From positions 7,688,001 to 7,752,000 of the forward strand of contig NC_083520.1 of the NCBI RefSeq assembly GCF_032362555.1: 64,000 nt of DNA, in the 5' to 3' direction. Both the position numbers and the translations under genes were made by a program. Below the pieces are notes generated by a model, which was given only the letters and a program-made list of their open reading frames with translations, was not told where the DNA came from and searched no databases. The stretch is from Amyelois transitella (lineage: Eukaryota; Arthropoda; Insecta; Lepidoptera; Pyralidae). Within the stretch, counting starts at the first letter, position 1. Each line of letters begins with the position of its first letter. This document shows positions 33,701 to 45,566 of this stretch, piece by piece.

Positions 33701-36700
33701 TGCTGTTGCATTGTGAAAATATGTATCTTTTCGTATTCTACATATGTATGTCGCTTCACGTGTCATTTAAGTGTGCACTGAACATAAGAAGTGTAAAGTA
33801 CCCTTATAACTTAAATACATACATACATACGGTCACGTCTATATCCCTTGCGGGGTAGACAGAGCCAATAGTCTTGAAAAGACTAAAAAGCCACGTTCAG
33901 CTACTTATTTGGCTTAATGATAGAATTGTGATTCAAATAGAGACAGGTTGCTAAGCCATCGCCTAAAAAAAGAATCCCAAGTTTGTAAGCCTATCCCTTA
34001 ATCGCCTTTTACGACATCCATGGGAAAGAGATGGAGTGGTCCTATTCTTTTTTGTAATGGTGCCGGGAACCACACGGCACTGTCGGTAGTTAAAGTTAAA
34101 ATACTTTGAAGCGGGTTACAAGTATTTCGGGCTGAGCCCTGATTGGCAGTGCAAAAGCACAAGCCGTGTAGCACACGTCCGAGCAACCACACGGCATTGC
34201 CCGGAACCACACGTAACTAACTATATATCTAAAATGTTTTCTATTTTAAGGTTACAATGTGTCAGTCCTCTTGGATCTGGAGAATATTCCCGACGACTGG
34301 GAGGAAATAGTGAAGAAAGTGGGTCTCCTGAAGAGAAACTGCTTTGCGTCGGTTTTCGAATGCTACTTCAGGCTGCAGGAGGACGGTGACGTGAGCCGCA
34401 AACGGGCCGTCATCAACTACAGACAAGATGAGACGCTGTAAGTATCATTTTAACGTCCGATGAACATGCTGCAGTGTAGTTTGTTCCGCCGCTTCTTCTA
34501 CACATGCGCTTTGGAAGCGTCGAATGTGACGTCAATAAGTGATACCTTGTATGCAATTTTGAAAATAAATCTATTCTATATAAATAGGCACGCGAAAAGG
34601 ACAAGGGACAATGGTAAATGTAAAAACAGGAATGTGCGATGATGAAAATAAGGAATAAGAGGAAATAGCTTTCCCACAATGGTCTACCTGTTTTACAAAA
34701 TATAGCAAATTTTTACAAAATAGTGGTTTCAGCTGTGTGTATATGAACAAGTCACTCCCTTTATGCAAAAAATATAAATATTAAATATCAGATAGATATA
34801 GAGATATTAAATATCATACTACAATTAATTGGATATGTCAACTGAGACATACAATATGTAATATATTACAGTATGTTAATATGGTTTCAGATTTCATTTT
34901 CATCTATCTATCTCATTATAATTTTATATTACATCATAGCATTCACATTAAGTCATCACCTTTCATAAATTACCTTGAGATAAAATTTGAATCCCCTGGA
35001 CCTAATCTAAGCCTTAGCTGTAAATTATATTATATGAAATTATAGATGTACGAGTGTTAGATTACTTTAGAATCGGCGTACTTTTTTGCCACTACATTTT
35101 GTACCATAAAAATGCTATCTTATTAAATCTTTCTTATATTTATATTATTATGAGAATTTAAATATGAAGAAAAAATAGTGCTACCACAAAAATAATGTGA
35201 ATTACATTCATTATAAAAAACAACTTAATTATTTAAGTATTTAAGTTGTTTTTTACGTTTATAGTTACGAGTATATTAAATACATACATACATATAATAA
35301 CGTCTACGTTGCGGGGTCAACAGAGCTAACAGTCTTCAAAAGACAGACATTAGTTTTGACAGGCTTTTTGTATTATAATTGCCCATGTTAGTATACTATT
35401 TGTAATATGGTGACAAAATAGCATATCCTATTTAAAACAAAGGAAGTGCAATAATTTATGTAAATGTTGCATTCAACACTCGAGTAGAATTGAATGTTAT
35501 AGTTTATCAGGTTGTAAAATTAGGTCAGTCATGCGTGACTTCCCACTCATGCCGTTATAGTTGCTCGTTAATTACACATGATGTAATTAGAAAGTGTGGC
35601 AAGGTATTCTGCAATTATTGAATGTAGGCATCTGGGTAATTGTCGATTCGAATATTTTTCCTAGGTAAATTCAATACTAAAATTTGTTCAATAGTTAGGA
35701 CAGTATTGTCTGTGAGACTGATTTCTCCTGATGCGTTGAGATCACTAAAAGTTATCACATCTTTTGGTGATTGAATAAAAAATTACCTTATACAAGTAAA
35801 GTATATATTTATTTCATAATACAAGATCTTTCGCCAAATGTGTCTTTCTTTTTCTTGGAACCATAGTTTTCTACCACAGAGAAATGTTATAATAATCTTA
35901 TCTTGTATTATTTTATTTGAAGGAACGATCAAGTATTTATATTTCCTATCATGGCAAGTGCAAAGATGTGGTCTACCTTCTGCTCTGGGAAAGAGGCGTG
36001 ATTTTATGTATGTTGAATCCGTCTTCACGACAATGTTCTATTGCAGATACGTGGAAGCGCAAGAAGACCGCGTGACGGTGGTGTTCTCCACGGTGTTCCG
36101 GCACGAGGACGACGTGGTGATTGGCAAGGTGTTCATGCAGGAGCTCAAGGAGGGCCGGAGAGCCTCCCACACCGCGCCACAGGTAATAAAAGGGAAAAGA
36201 TCTACTATAGTGTTCCTTTGGGGTTGGTATTTTGAGAGGATTTTCCAGAAATAAGAGTAATTCAGAGGCGGGAACGCTGCCATTGCGTCAAACAGGGCCT
36301 AAATAGTAAATTGTCTAAAGGATGAAGGATGAATTAACTGGAAACTGTAAAAAGGAGGGGAAGAAATCGCGCGCTGTCTGCGATGCGAGTCGGATGTCAT
36401 TCTACTAATATACAAATTCGCGTTCAAGAGATCAATTGAAGGCAACCTGGAAAAAAGGTTCCCAATTTTGGCTGAGTTAATTGACTTATTTGTTCAAAGT
36501 CTGAAATATTTGTATTACAGGTGATGTCATTATACTAATGCAAAATGTTTTTTTCCCTTGTTTCAGGTTCTATTTTCACACAGGGAACCGCCTTTAGAAC
36601 TCATGGATACTGACGCGAAAGTAGGAGAAAATATCAGTTATGTAACATTTGGTAAGTTAGCTTTGGTACATCACTACTTCACTAGCCACGTCTGTGCATT

Positions 36701-38167
36701 ATAATCCTTAGCCTTTACCTTCACATCGGAGCCCCTGGTGGGCCTTTGATCATGATCCTGGATTGGGTAAGGATTTTGGTTATTACACGAAACGAGAGTA
36801 GACGTAGAGTTCCACAACATATTATTCATTTAAAATGCTTAAGGGAAGCTTATGCCTATCCAATTTTATAAGTTGTCTTGACGTCATTAAGTGATAGATA
36901 CCCTGTATCCTATTTGGAAAATCTCTTTCTTCCACGAAATCCAACGGATTGGGATGGAGTGGTGCTATTCTAGACTTCCTTGAACCACAAGGTATTAAAT
37001 ATTTGTATGACATAAATATTGAGCTACTAGAGGCCGCCCGCGACTTCGTCCGCATGGAAACCCTATCAATCCCGCGGGAACTCTGGGATAAAAAGTAGCC
37101 TATGTGTTATTCTGGGTCTAATCTTCAGCTACCTACATACCAAATTTCATGGTAATCGGTTCAGTAGTTTTTGCGTGAAAGAGTAACAAACATCCATACA
37201 TCCATACAAACTTTCGCCTTTATAATAGTAGTAGGATTAAGGTGAGGATGTAGCCAGGATTAACGCCAAAGAAGAAGATTAATTATAAATCCCATCTCGG
37301 CAGTGCTATTCCCGCGGCACACGTGCGCGGCGGCGCGCGACAACACCATCGACCTGCTGCACATGTTCCGCGACTACCTGCACTACCACATCAAGTGCTC
37401 CAAGGTGTACGTGCACTCGCGCATGCGCGCCAAGGCGGGCGATCTGCTCAAAGTGCTCAACCGCGCGCGCCCGCAGAACAACGCGCGCCCGGCCGAGCGG
37501 AAGACTATCACGTGAGATTACCTTTAATACATACATATTACCACGTCTTTATCCCTTACGGGGTAGACAGTCTCGATAAGACTGCGATGCCACGTGGAGT
37601 TTATGGCTTAATGGTGGAATTGAGATTCAAATAGTGACAGATTGCCTAAAAGAATAATCCCAAGCTTACGAGTTCCCTTCCCCTTAATTGACTTTTACAA
37701 TAGGCACGGGAACAAAGGCAGCTAACACACGCTGTTTTACGAGGCCTTTTCATTTAATTTAAAAATTCATGTTATATAGAATCATTAGTGGTGTTGTAGC
37801 ATAGAAACCCAAATATTGATATGGACTAGCAAGTTGCCAGTGAATAGTTACTTTCTTTTGACATTACCAATGAGCGATGAGTATGACTATAAAAAAAATA
37901 TACTACAATCTGTTTGTTGCGATAAATACATACTTACTATACCGACCTGTGGACGCTTAGCTAAATTTACTTGGGTGTTATTTTATGTCATCTTAAGTAC
38001 ATAACTTAATGGATTGCAGTCAAATATTGAGTATTGTATGGTAAAAGTTAAAAGATAATATTGACAGAATGGTACCTATATTTTATTGTTCTGTGTGTTT
38101 TTGTAAAATAACCATTTAGATTGATATCTATTGTTCCAGGGGAAGAACGTTTGTCAGGCGAGATTGA
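30762..38167 (+). CDS. Arpc2: Actin-related protein 2/3 complex subunit 2 (p34-Arc)
   Basis: Eight exons: 30762-30835, 31320-31413, 31602-31701, 34251-34437, 36047-36182, 36567-36651, 37304-37511, 38140-38167; all join in phase to give about 303 aa (human 300). Start [13 protein letters not shown]. The p34-Arc family core is plain: [99 protein letters not shown] and [19 protein letters not shown]; it ends FVRRD. ARPC2 and ARPC4 form the structural core of the Arp2/3 complex, which contacts the mother filament in branched actin nucleation in the cytoplasm. The last two exons are strongly GC-biased in third positions compared with the early exons. Introns hold several repeats. Confidence 0.95.
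32098..32356 (+). mobile_element. tRNA-derived SINE-like repeat fragment (family 3)
   Basis: Carries phrases common to a lepidopteran SINE: cctggattggataagtcagg, gtctgacctctgcaacct and gcaggtttcctcatgatg. It runs into the palindrome that follows. In intron 3 of Arpc2. Related fragments are at about 36725-36800 (cctggattgggtaaggattt) and 45220-45470. Confidence 0.5.
32358..32421. repeat. Perfect palindrome with tRNA-type B box
   Basis: Two 31-bp arms (32358-32388 and 32391-32421) are exact reverse complements around a 2-bp centre. Each arm contains GGTTCAAATCC, close to the RNA polymerase III B-box consensus GGTTCGANTCC. The arms look like head-to-head joined ends of a tRNA-derived SINE. Confidence 0.85.
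32873..33100 (+). mobile_element. SINE-like repeat (family 1), copy 5
   Basis: Near full length though diverged: ggttcccagcaccaatagaa, atggatgtcgtaagaggcga and a tail block cgtaaggaatatagacgtaa. In intron 3 of Arpc2. Confidence 0.75.
33816..34080 (-). mobile_element. SINE-like repeat (family 1), copy 6
   Basis: Near full length in reverse orientation, starting with a CATA microsatellite and ending gtgccgggaaccacacggca. About 100 bp further a second piece, ccacacggcattgcccggaa (34187-34210), repeats the terminal phrase, suggesting nested or broken copies. Immediately before Arpc2 exon 4. Confidence 0.8.
35279..35348 (-). mobile_element. SINE-like repeat (family 1), copy 7 (fragment)
   Basis: CATA tail plus a shortened 'acgtctacgttgcggggtca' block and 'acagtcttcaaaagac'; the remainder is missing. 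In intron 4 of Arpc2. Confidence 0.6.
37024..37247 (+). mobile_element. LINE/RTE-like short repeat
   Basis: Well preserved copy of a very common lepidopteran repeat. It has a gcccgcgacttcgtccgcat head, aaaaagtagcctatgtgtta, ccaaatttcatggtaatcgg, ttcagtagtttttgcgtgaa, a 'catacatccatac' run and ctttcgcctttataatagta at the end. In intron 6 of Arpc2, about 55 bp before exon 7. Confidence 0.65.
37527..37715 (-). mobile_element. SINE-like repeat (family 1), copy 8
   Basis: Tail block ccacgtctttatcccttacg and the middle block ggaattgagattcaaatagt are clear; the head is diverged. It starts only 16 bp after the donor site of Arpc2 exon 7. Confidence 0.7.
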
Positions 38168-38623
38168 GTGTTGCGAGGCGGCGGGAACACGGCCGGCCCC
38201 GCGACGGCGCGCCTCACGCCCAACAGACACGCTAACACTAAGTCATACCACCTATTTATTATTCGAACAAGATTCATAGTCGAGCGAACTAACATATTAT
38301 TACAGTGGACACCCACAATGTGCGTATTTCATTTGTCCGAGTAACCATATGCTATTTATTTAAACCAAACATTCACAGTTTCTCCGAATGTCACAAAGTA
38401 CCAATAGTGAATGATCTCGCTCCATTCGACTTTCAATGGGTTGCCAAATATTTACGCGTGCTCAATCTACTGCCGATGACGTACAGTTGGGTGAAGAAAT
38501 GTGCACATTGTATTAATATTTATTGTAAACTCTTCAGCATAGCGTAAAGTCTAAATAATGTTGCCGTAGAATTTGTTGATGACAAAAATATGCTTTATTA
38601 TAATGAGAGTTCTATTTATAGAG

Positions 38624-38701
38624 GGGCACTGCGCCCGGCTGGCGGCCGGTAGGGCCCGACAACCTGACAACTAGGGACATCGTCTAGCTCGCGCAGTGCC
38701 C
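38624..38701 (+). other. GC-rich stem-loop in Arpc2 3' UTR
   Basis: An 11-bp perfect stem gggcactgcgc (38624-38634) / gcgcagtgccc (38691-38701) encloses a 56-base GC-rich loop that contains its own short inverted motif (ggcggcc/ggccc). It stands out sharply from the AT-rich surroundings. Confidence 0.6.
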
Positions 38702-38960
38702 ACGAGACCGAACTTTCCTCTTAGCTTACGTAATTTTGTTGATGTAAGTAAATGCTATTACCAATCCTCACGTAGGGTAATGTATTATAAAATCTAGCCT
38801 ATACATATTGTTTCGGTTTACAAACTTGTAAAAATGTATATCTCTGAAATACTTGTGACAGGTAACAAGCACAAAATGTACGAATTATTCCTTACTAATT
38901 TTTAAAACAGTTCTATTTAGTTTTAAATGTTATCGCAATATATGAACAATAATTAATTTT

Positions 38961-38966
38961 AATAAA
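38961..38966 (+). promoter_or_regulatory. Candidate poly(A) signal of Arpc2
   Basis: AATAAA about 800 bp after the stop codon, followed by a GT/T-rich stretch. Earlier A-rich hexamers cannot be excluded. Confidence 0.5.
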
Positions 38967-39954
38967 GGTTGCACTTTTCGTTTTAGGTAGGTCCGATTCG
39001 TTTATAAAGTGTAAGTGAAAGTGTATAATATTTCTCAATAGATTCTTCCACTGGAATTCATAAAAATGGCCTTATTTACTATCGTCGCTGAGTGGACGTC
39101 GAGCTCGGTTCGTAGAGTCGCTAGTTTAGTGATCGATACTCTTGTATCTTGTTTTGTGCAATTCGACTACACTATTCGAATGCCAATTCGCATTTAATTT
39201 GATTGAAGAGAATAGGCTCTGTTTAGCAAAATATTTTCTTGGTTGTAAGTTGTTTTTTTTTCTTGTAGTTAGTGCCAAGGCATCCTTTATAAATTCAGAC
39301 ACAATCATTTTGTAAATTCATATTTGCACTTAAATGTATTGCTCAAAGATTCAACACCAAGGAGCCGCCAAAATAATAGACTTATCAGATGATAACATAC
39401 AATTAAATCCGGTTTGAACTTGGGCCATTCCAAATAAGTTTGTTTTAGGTGAGTTTCTAACATGAATCGAGAGATGGACTGAAGCATTGGACTGTCTGAA
39501 CATTCGTCTGGGATTCAGTGGGTATTATATAAATTTTAAAGTAATACTAATACTAAGTCATAAATAAATTAATAAAATTGAGACATAGTTGTAAAGCGTG
39601 ACAGCCGTCGTCGGAACCACGTGGACGGATGTGGAGGATCGGGATGTACCAGAAGCATGTAGAAACAATTTAACGTGGTTAAATAAAATTTTGTAGCTAA
39701 CTTGAATATTATGAAATTTTATTTGCGAGATGTATTATTTATGTATTATAAAATGTAAGTTAAATGTTGCTTTAAAGTATTGCTTACAATGGGATCATTG
39801 TTTTTACTGTCAGTTTTAACACAAGATTATGTAACAGCAGCCAGAATACGATGGTTACTTGTGAATATGTAATTAATCTTATAATTTTTAAAATCCGTTT
39901 ATACTGTATTTTTATTTTCTAGATTAAAGAAAACATTCTACTGCAATAATAGCT

Positions 39955-39960
39955 TTTATT
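39955..39960 (-). promoter_or_regulatory. Candidate poly(A) signal of Tmie
   Basis: Reverse-strand AATAAA, 378 bp past the Tmie stop codon. Confidence 0.45.
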
Positions 39961-40337
39961 CCATCTACAAGATTGTTTTACAAGAACAGCGAAATTTTGG
40001 GTATAAACACAAGAAAACATAGTGCTATGTAATAAGTATATAAAAATATATGATTTTAATTTACTGTTTGACGTTACTGTGCAAGACGAGCGGGAAATCA
40101 ATCGATAAGTAAGTACTTACTGCGATATTTATAATTCGCGGCCTCTTGACATTGCTTATCTACATCACCATCACAAGATTAGGTTGTCGGTACGTAAACT
40201 TATTCGCGCGAACAAAAGAATAATGAAGTTTAATTATGAACCTATAGTTTGAGTCAAAATTGGCCATTTAAATTTCAGACTTATTCAAATAACCGGTACC
40301 TAGTATTAGACTGCTTAGTAGCGGACAGGTTACGTCT

Positions 40338-42363
40338 TTAATTGTTATTCTGAGGGTTAGGCGAAGCCGGTGCCTTATGTCCCAGCTTGGAGATGGCGGC
40401 CACCTTGTTGGCGATCTTGGCGAAGTGCCCTGACACCTGCGGCTCGGGCTTCTGCCCGCCCTCGGGTTGGTAAGACGCATCGAGAGAACCTGTAGAAGGA
40501 TCTTCATATTACTGGAGGATTCGTTTTCACAGGAATTTCCAGAAATAAAACTTAAGGGTCTAGTCTACCTCTGTTCCAAATTTCATTTAAATTTGTGCTG
40601 GGTCTTTTATAAACGTGGTCTTATTATTTCTTTGAGGTTTACTAACAGATATATATGCAAAACAGACACGAGCATGCATAGCAGCTCCACTTAGTACAAA
40701 GAGGCTGCACTGCAGAATAAGACCACTTAATTTCTTCCCTTCGGATGTCGATCGATTAACAAAATAAAAGATGCACTTTAATTCACATACATACATACAT
40801 ATGGTCACGTCTATATCCCTTGCGGGGTAGACAGAGCCAACAGTCTTGAAAAGACCGAATGGCCACGTTCAGCTATTTGGCTTAACGATAGAATTGAGAT
40901 TCAACTAGTGACAGGTTGCTTTGCTAGCCCATCGCCTAAAAAAGAATCCCAAGTTTTTAAGTGTATCGTTTAATTCACAACGTTAAACAATCATCTTGGA
41001 CCTTACTTTGTTGCGGAGACATGATGGAGCTGGGCGGCGACTTCTGATTCGGACCCTCGTTGTTCATCTCTGATTTTGTTTTCTCGTGAAGAAGGTCCAG
41101 GGCTTGCATGCACAGAGATAACACACACGTCACAATCGCAATGAGAAGTTTAATTATATCAATTTTATTATCTTATCTTTTTCTTATTTGCTTTTTGATG
41201 TATGTCTGTCTATTCGTCGTATGGTTGTTAATTTTATTTTAATGCACCAGTCTTATCACAGGCATCAATCAGTATGGAGTCTTATACTTATTCTAGATCC
41301 AAACAACCATAAGCCCCTAAAATCCGTCTGTCCGGTGTCTGTCTTACGTGTTTTCGATCATATCGAATCCGGAAATTTAGCTCACGGTCTGGCTGGATTC
41401 GTAGACAATTACGACATCATAATCCCGATATCTTATTGGACTCCTACAGGTCTTGGATAAAAGTACTTCTTTACTCGTTTACTATGACAAAGTTCCATCT
41501 AAGCCTTTCGAAAACAGTTGATAGTGCTACGTCTATGGATGTCGCAAAAAGCCAAAGGAAGCTAGTTTTGGCAGTATATACTAAACTATTTGAAAATACC
41601 GTCATTTGCGGGCTTTAAGGACTTAAACGATGAGGAAAGAGAGAAAGAATACAGATATCTGTATATCCAATCCAAAGCATACCTACTCGTCAAAATTGAG
41701 AAGGAAATTTTTGTTTATTGTTTGTATATGTACAATATTTTTTTCCCATGCACACTACTACCGTCTTTCAAAGACATAGCGTCCATCTTAGTGTCTTGAA
41801 TGGTTTCCAACTGCTGCCTGAACTTCGAAGCAATCTTCCTCCGCTTGTAGTCCGCCTCTATCTGCTGCTTCGTCCTCGGAATACGGAACCGGAAGCAGCA
41901 GCACACCATTACGACTAGAAATTTAATCAAAATCGCAGTATTTCGTTTCGGCGGTCGAGTGGGTAGGAACACATGCGACTAGAAAACGTGATGTACATGT
42001 TCGATTCTCAAAGGTAAAACTCTTTTTTTTTAGTAAAGTAATGGAAACCATATGGAAACCTGCACGTTCAAGCCACTTGAGTTTGTGACCATGAATTTCC
42101 TAGGTATTCGCAAGATTTTTTTACTACAAATATAAAAAACTAATAACATGGGTTCTGTGGGGTTGGTATGTCAACTCAAAAGAGTTATCATAGGATCGTG
42201 GAAAAAAAAATTTCCAATTTAAATTAAAAAAATACTTACTTAAAGTGGCGACGGCAGCCAAACAAAGAAAAACAAGTTGCCAAAGACGCAATCCCCCTAT
42301 TACTTGCTTCTCAAGCCATTCAGGCTCTTCGGAGTTTTTGATTACATCCATTATAGGATCCAT
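40338..42363 (-). CDS. Tmie: Transmembrane inner ear protein homologue (Tmie)
   Basis: Four exons, 42363-42240, 41914-41762, 41102-41007 and 40489-40338, join in phase to 174 aa. Residues about 20-55 hold the family core: GLRLWQLVFLCLAAVATL, then IVMVCCCF, the membrane segment, followed by RFRIPRTKQQIEADYKRRK, a basic juxtamembrane block matching the vertebrate TMIE motif ([21 protein letters not shown]). Exon 1 ends inside the membrane segment. The C-terminal half is Lys/Pro/Gln-rich and poorly conserved, ending SPNPQNNN. In animals TMIE is a subunit of the TMC mechanotransduction channel complex of sensory cells; the same role is inferred here. The start is the first ATG of an MDPIMDVIKNSEE leader. 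Divergent from the YjbQ gene, 865 bp apart. Confidence 0.88.
40712..40968. mobile_element. SINE-like repeat (family 1), copy 9 plus inverted head piece
   Basis: 40785-40968 is a reverse-strand copy (CATA run, ggtcacgtctatatcccttg, ggaattgagattcaactagt). Just left of it, 40712-40760 (agaccacttaatttcttccc, ggatgtcgatcga) looks like a forward-strand head fragment of the same family, so two copies abut tail to tail. In intron 3 of Tmie. Confidence 0.65.
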
Positions 42364-43228
42364 ATTACAAATGTTATTTTTTTACAAATTCTAAAGTAAG
42401 AACGTACACACAATAACGTGTAGCAATTGAAAGCTAATAATTCCAATTTGTTGGAGTGGCTGTTTGCCACACCTCATATTATGCTATCATCACTTGGCAG
42501 GCACTCCCTAATTTGTTTCCAGTACTGTATTATGGAACAAGGAAGATTCTACTTATTAACTTGTTTTGACATGGTGGATTTAAATTAATGGAACCGTAGA
42601 CCTGTGTGATATTAATTTATATCTATATAGCATGTAAATTAAATTTAGATATTCTGTAAACTTTTAATCTAAAATGCGTATGAATACAACATCGAAATTT
42701 TAAATTTAAATCTGGCGCCTATCTGTACATCGCCTTCGCCCGCCCATTCGTTACCTTGACGCGTCGAGGTTGCCTGTTAAAAACAAAAGATAGTGTTAAC
42801 AAAACGCAATTCAATTTAACAATGTTGGTTTACAATTTAAGGCTTGAATAGGTGACATTCGATTATTTACAAACAAACATTCACTTCTAAAGTTCCATTG
42901 TGATTAGATGAAAACGAAAAAAAAAAACAATTGACTGATATTTTTTTGGTTTAATTTCATATCATAACATAAGTTAGGTGCGTAAGTTTATTACTATTGC
43001 AACACTGTTATCGTTGTTCTCTTTCGTTTTATGTCCGTTTCATTTTCCCGCAGAAAATAGGGTGTCGAATCTGTCCTATAACCTCCGATATATTTATTAC
43101 AATTAAAGATCAAAGATGAATCTTTTATGATAATTGTGGATTAATTCGTGTAAAAATTGTTCTAAGTGATGTTGTGTAAGATCGTTTGTGTTCTTGCGGT
43201 CACTCTGTAGCGTTTTTAAAAATTAAAC
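42364..43228. promoter_or_regulatory. Divergent promoter region of Tmie and YjbQ genes
   Basis: The 865 bp between the two start codons must carry both 5' UTRs and promoters, unless further noncoding exons exist. No repeat or open frame of note. A GC-richer patch lies at 42711-42775. Confidence 0.5.
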
Positions 43229-45566
43229 ATGGCCTCGAACCGAGGAATTCAGATTGGATCCGCGTGGTTTCAAAGGAAGCTGAACTTGAGGCCACAGCAT
43301 CGAGGGGTGCACCTGGTCACGGAAGAGATCCTCAAGCAGGTGCCTGAACTGTCGCAGTTCGCGGTCGGTCTCTGCCATATCCAGAGTGAGTAGCAGTCAG
43401 CCGTCAACATCGCGTTCTTGCCGCCGATGATGCACCCCCTCCCACTTGTCATATTTGTCCTACATTTATTCTCGCGCGATTTTGTGATTACTATGTTGGT
43501 GTGAAAGGATAATGGTTGGATATCCTGATTGGAATTGATGATTGATCGCGCGGGGTAAGCATGGTGGACAGCTGATCTGAGTAATGTTGCATGTTGTTTT
43601 CAGTATTGCATACATCGGCAAGCCTTGCGCTAAACGAGAGTTGGGACCCCGACGTCCGAGATGATATGGAGATGATGCTCAACAAAATAGTGCCAGAGGG
43701 CTTACCCTACCGCCACTCGTGTGAAGGTCCCGATGACATGGTGAGCTTTCACACTATCACCCAGTCAATTTATTGTTTTTAGTAAATAAATGGAGTCCTA
43801 ATAAATATTATTCAATTGTTTTTAAATATGAAGTATAATGATGGTATTATATTCAGCAAGGACAATTGTCATTTTGAAACAAATGTAATCATACTTTTTT
43901 AAACATAATCAACAAAATAATGTGTAAACAACATGTGTGTCAAGCAAGGTTGCTGATAAGTTTGAAGTTGTTTTCTATATTTTTATCCCTGTTGATGTGT
44001 TTTTTTTCTAAATTCTAAGGTGTGGTTTTGCAATGTTTTGTTTTTGTGGATAATGTCAGCAGACAGATAACTGATATAATCATCAACACTGCCATAAACA
44101 TACTCATAAAGTACCTACAATATTTAAAGGCTTACTATTCTAAGTTTGCATTGGACTAAAGAGAAAGTTTTAACATTTTCTTATTCTCTCCCATCATAAT
44201 TGATAATCTATACACAAAAAGTAAAAGATTGACTATTGAAATCATTTTTACATTCAGCTGCTTGCCCATTGAAATAGTTGACATACATACATACATATGG
44301 TCACATCTATATCCCTTGCGGGGTATACAGAGCCAACAGTCTTGAAAAGACTGAATGGCCACGTTCAGCTATTTGGCTTAATGATAGAATTGAGATTCAA
44401 ATAGTGACAGGCTGCTAACAGTCTCCTAAAAAAGAATCCCAAGTTTCTAAGCCTATCCCTTAGTCGTCTTTTACGACATCCATGGGAAAGAGATGAAGTT
44501 GTCCTATTCTTTTTTGTATTAGTGCCGGGAACCACAGGGCATAGTTTCTTTGCCAATTATATACTTTTTATGTAGAGAATGTGTCCTAGATCCCCATAAT
44601 ATGAAAAAAGCCATTAGCCCTACAAGAGAAAAAAAGGGTGTATGCCTTATGCCTTACACAGGTAAAATAAATCCCAGATACATTAGATGTGTGTATACAA
44701 GTAGTTTTATAATGGAACATCTGGTGATTTGATCTACTATAAATGAGAATTTTAAAATTCTCTTATATATTACTACTTACCAAATCCTTCCTTCCTACCT
44801 ATCCATAGACTTCTTTTAAAACAAATGTCATTGTTTTATGCTTATATTTTAGATACGATTTAATCATATTGTAGATGTATAAATTATTAGCATTCATCTT
44901 AATAAGGTCGAACATACATCTTGATAGAGTTATAATTTCTGATTGCTTGGTTAACTGTATATATTCTTTTCTTCATACAGCCTGCACATGTAAAGGCCTG
45001 TTTCCTGGGCTCCTCCTTGACAATCCCTATCACAGATGGAAAGCTAAACCTTGGCACTTGGCAAGGGGTATGGCTCTGTGAGCATCGAAATCACGCTGGC
45101 AGTCGGAAAGTGAGTATATTTTTGTTTTTGTAAGTGAAGATATATCAAGAGTCTTCAGGTTTAGGTTCGGCTCTTGGCTAATTTAAGTAATTCGATGACA
45201 TTACTAATTACACCACCACTGGGACTGGTGTTTCCGATTGAAGACATGGTGGCAGAGCAGTTAGGTTGACTGAATATAAAAGCATGTTACACATGGTACA
45301 GGTTCAAATCTTACTGCAACCTTTATGAAACTGAAATCTATCCGATAAATCTTGAATTAAGAGAAACCTGAAAGTTATTAATACTGGATGATCCAATGCG
45401 GGTCAGGTTCTTCTGCAAAACTGCCTAAACCATGTGGTCAGGCAGTTGAGGACACAACGGAACAATGTCATGATGATGCCTGTGTCGGCAGGTGGTGGTG
45501 ACGCTGTCGGGCTGCCCGCGCGACTCGCCGCTGTCGCCGGTGTCGGCGGCGTCGTGCTCGAGTTAG
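43229..45566 (+). CDS. UPF0047 / YjbQ family protein
   Basis: Four exons, 43229-43385, 43604-43740, 44981-45109 and 45492-45566, join in phase to 165 aa. The whole protein is the YjbQ fold: WFQRKLNLRPQHRGVHLVTE at the start, HTSASLALNE, the acidic WDPDVRDDMEMMLNKIVPE, YRHSCEGPDDMPAHVKA, the signature SLTIPITDGKLNLGTWQG and then CEHRNHAGSRKVVVTLSG. In bacteria family members have weak thiamine-phosphate synthase activity and the conserved His/Asp/Glu cluster binds metal; the role in animals is not established. The length exceeds the bacterial one (about 140 aa) by a Ser/Pro-rich tail ending SCSS. Last exon GC-rich. Confidence 0.92.
44279..44541 (-). mobile_element. SINE-like repeat (family 1), copy 10
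   Basis: Full-length, well preserved reverse copy: CATA run, atggtcacatctatatccct, ggcttaatgatagaattgag, gtcttttacgacatccatgg and agtgccgggaaccacagggc. In intron 2 of the YjbQ gene. Confidence 0.85.
45220..45470 (+). mobile_element. tRNA-derived SINE-like fragment (family 3)
   Basis: tggcagagcagttaggttga then ggtacaggttcaaatctta (B-box-like) and gagaaacctgaaagttatt. The wording is a diverged version of the SINE around 32098-32421. Fills most of intron 3 of the YjbQ gene. Confidence 0.45.

Larger units (their letters stand above)
38168..40337. other. Arpc2 3' UTR and convergent intergenic region
   Basis: The first part is Arpc2 3' UTR, with an initial GC-rich stretch (38168-38230) and a stem-loop at 38624-38701. 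An AATAAA at 38961-38966 is a likely poly(A) signal. The reverse-strand signal for Tmie is at 39955-39960. No credible open frame between. Confidence 0.6.

Noticed and set aside
34259..34441. Stand-alone small gene at an internal ATG
   Set aside because: It is exon 4 of Arpc2; the flanking AG/GT sites and phase join it to exons 3 and 5.
41188..41618. Two adjacent + strand open frames
   Set aside because: They lie within a Tmie intron antisense to the gene, with no family resemblance; possibly repeat-derived but not supportable.
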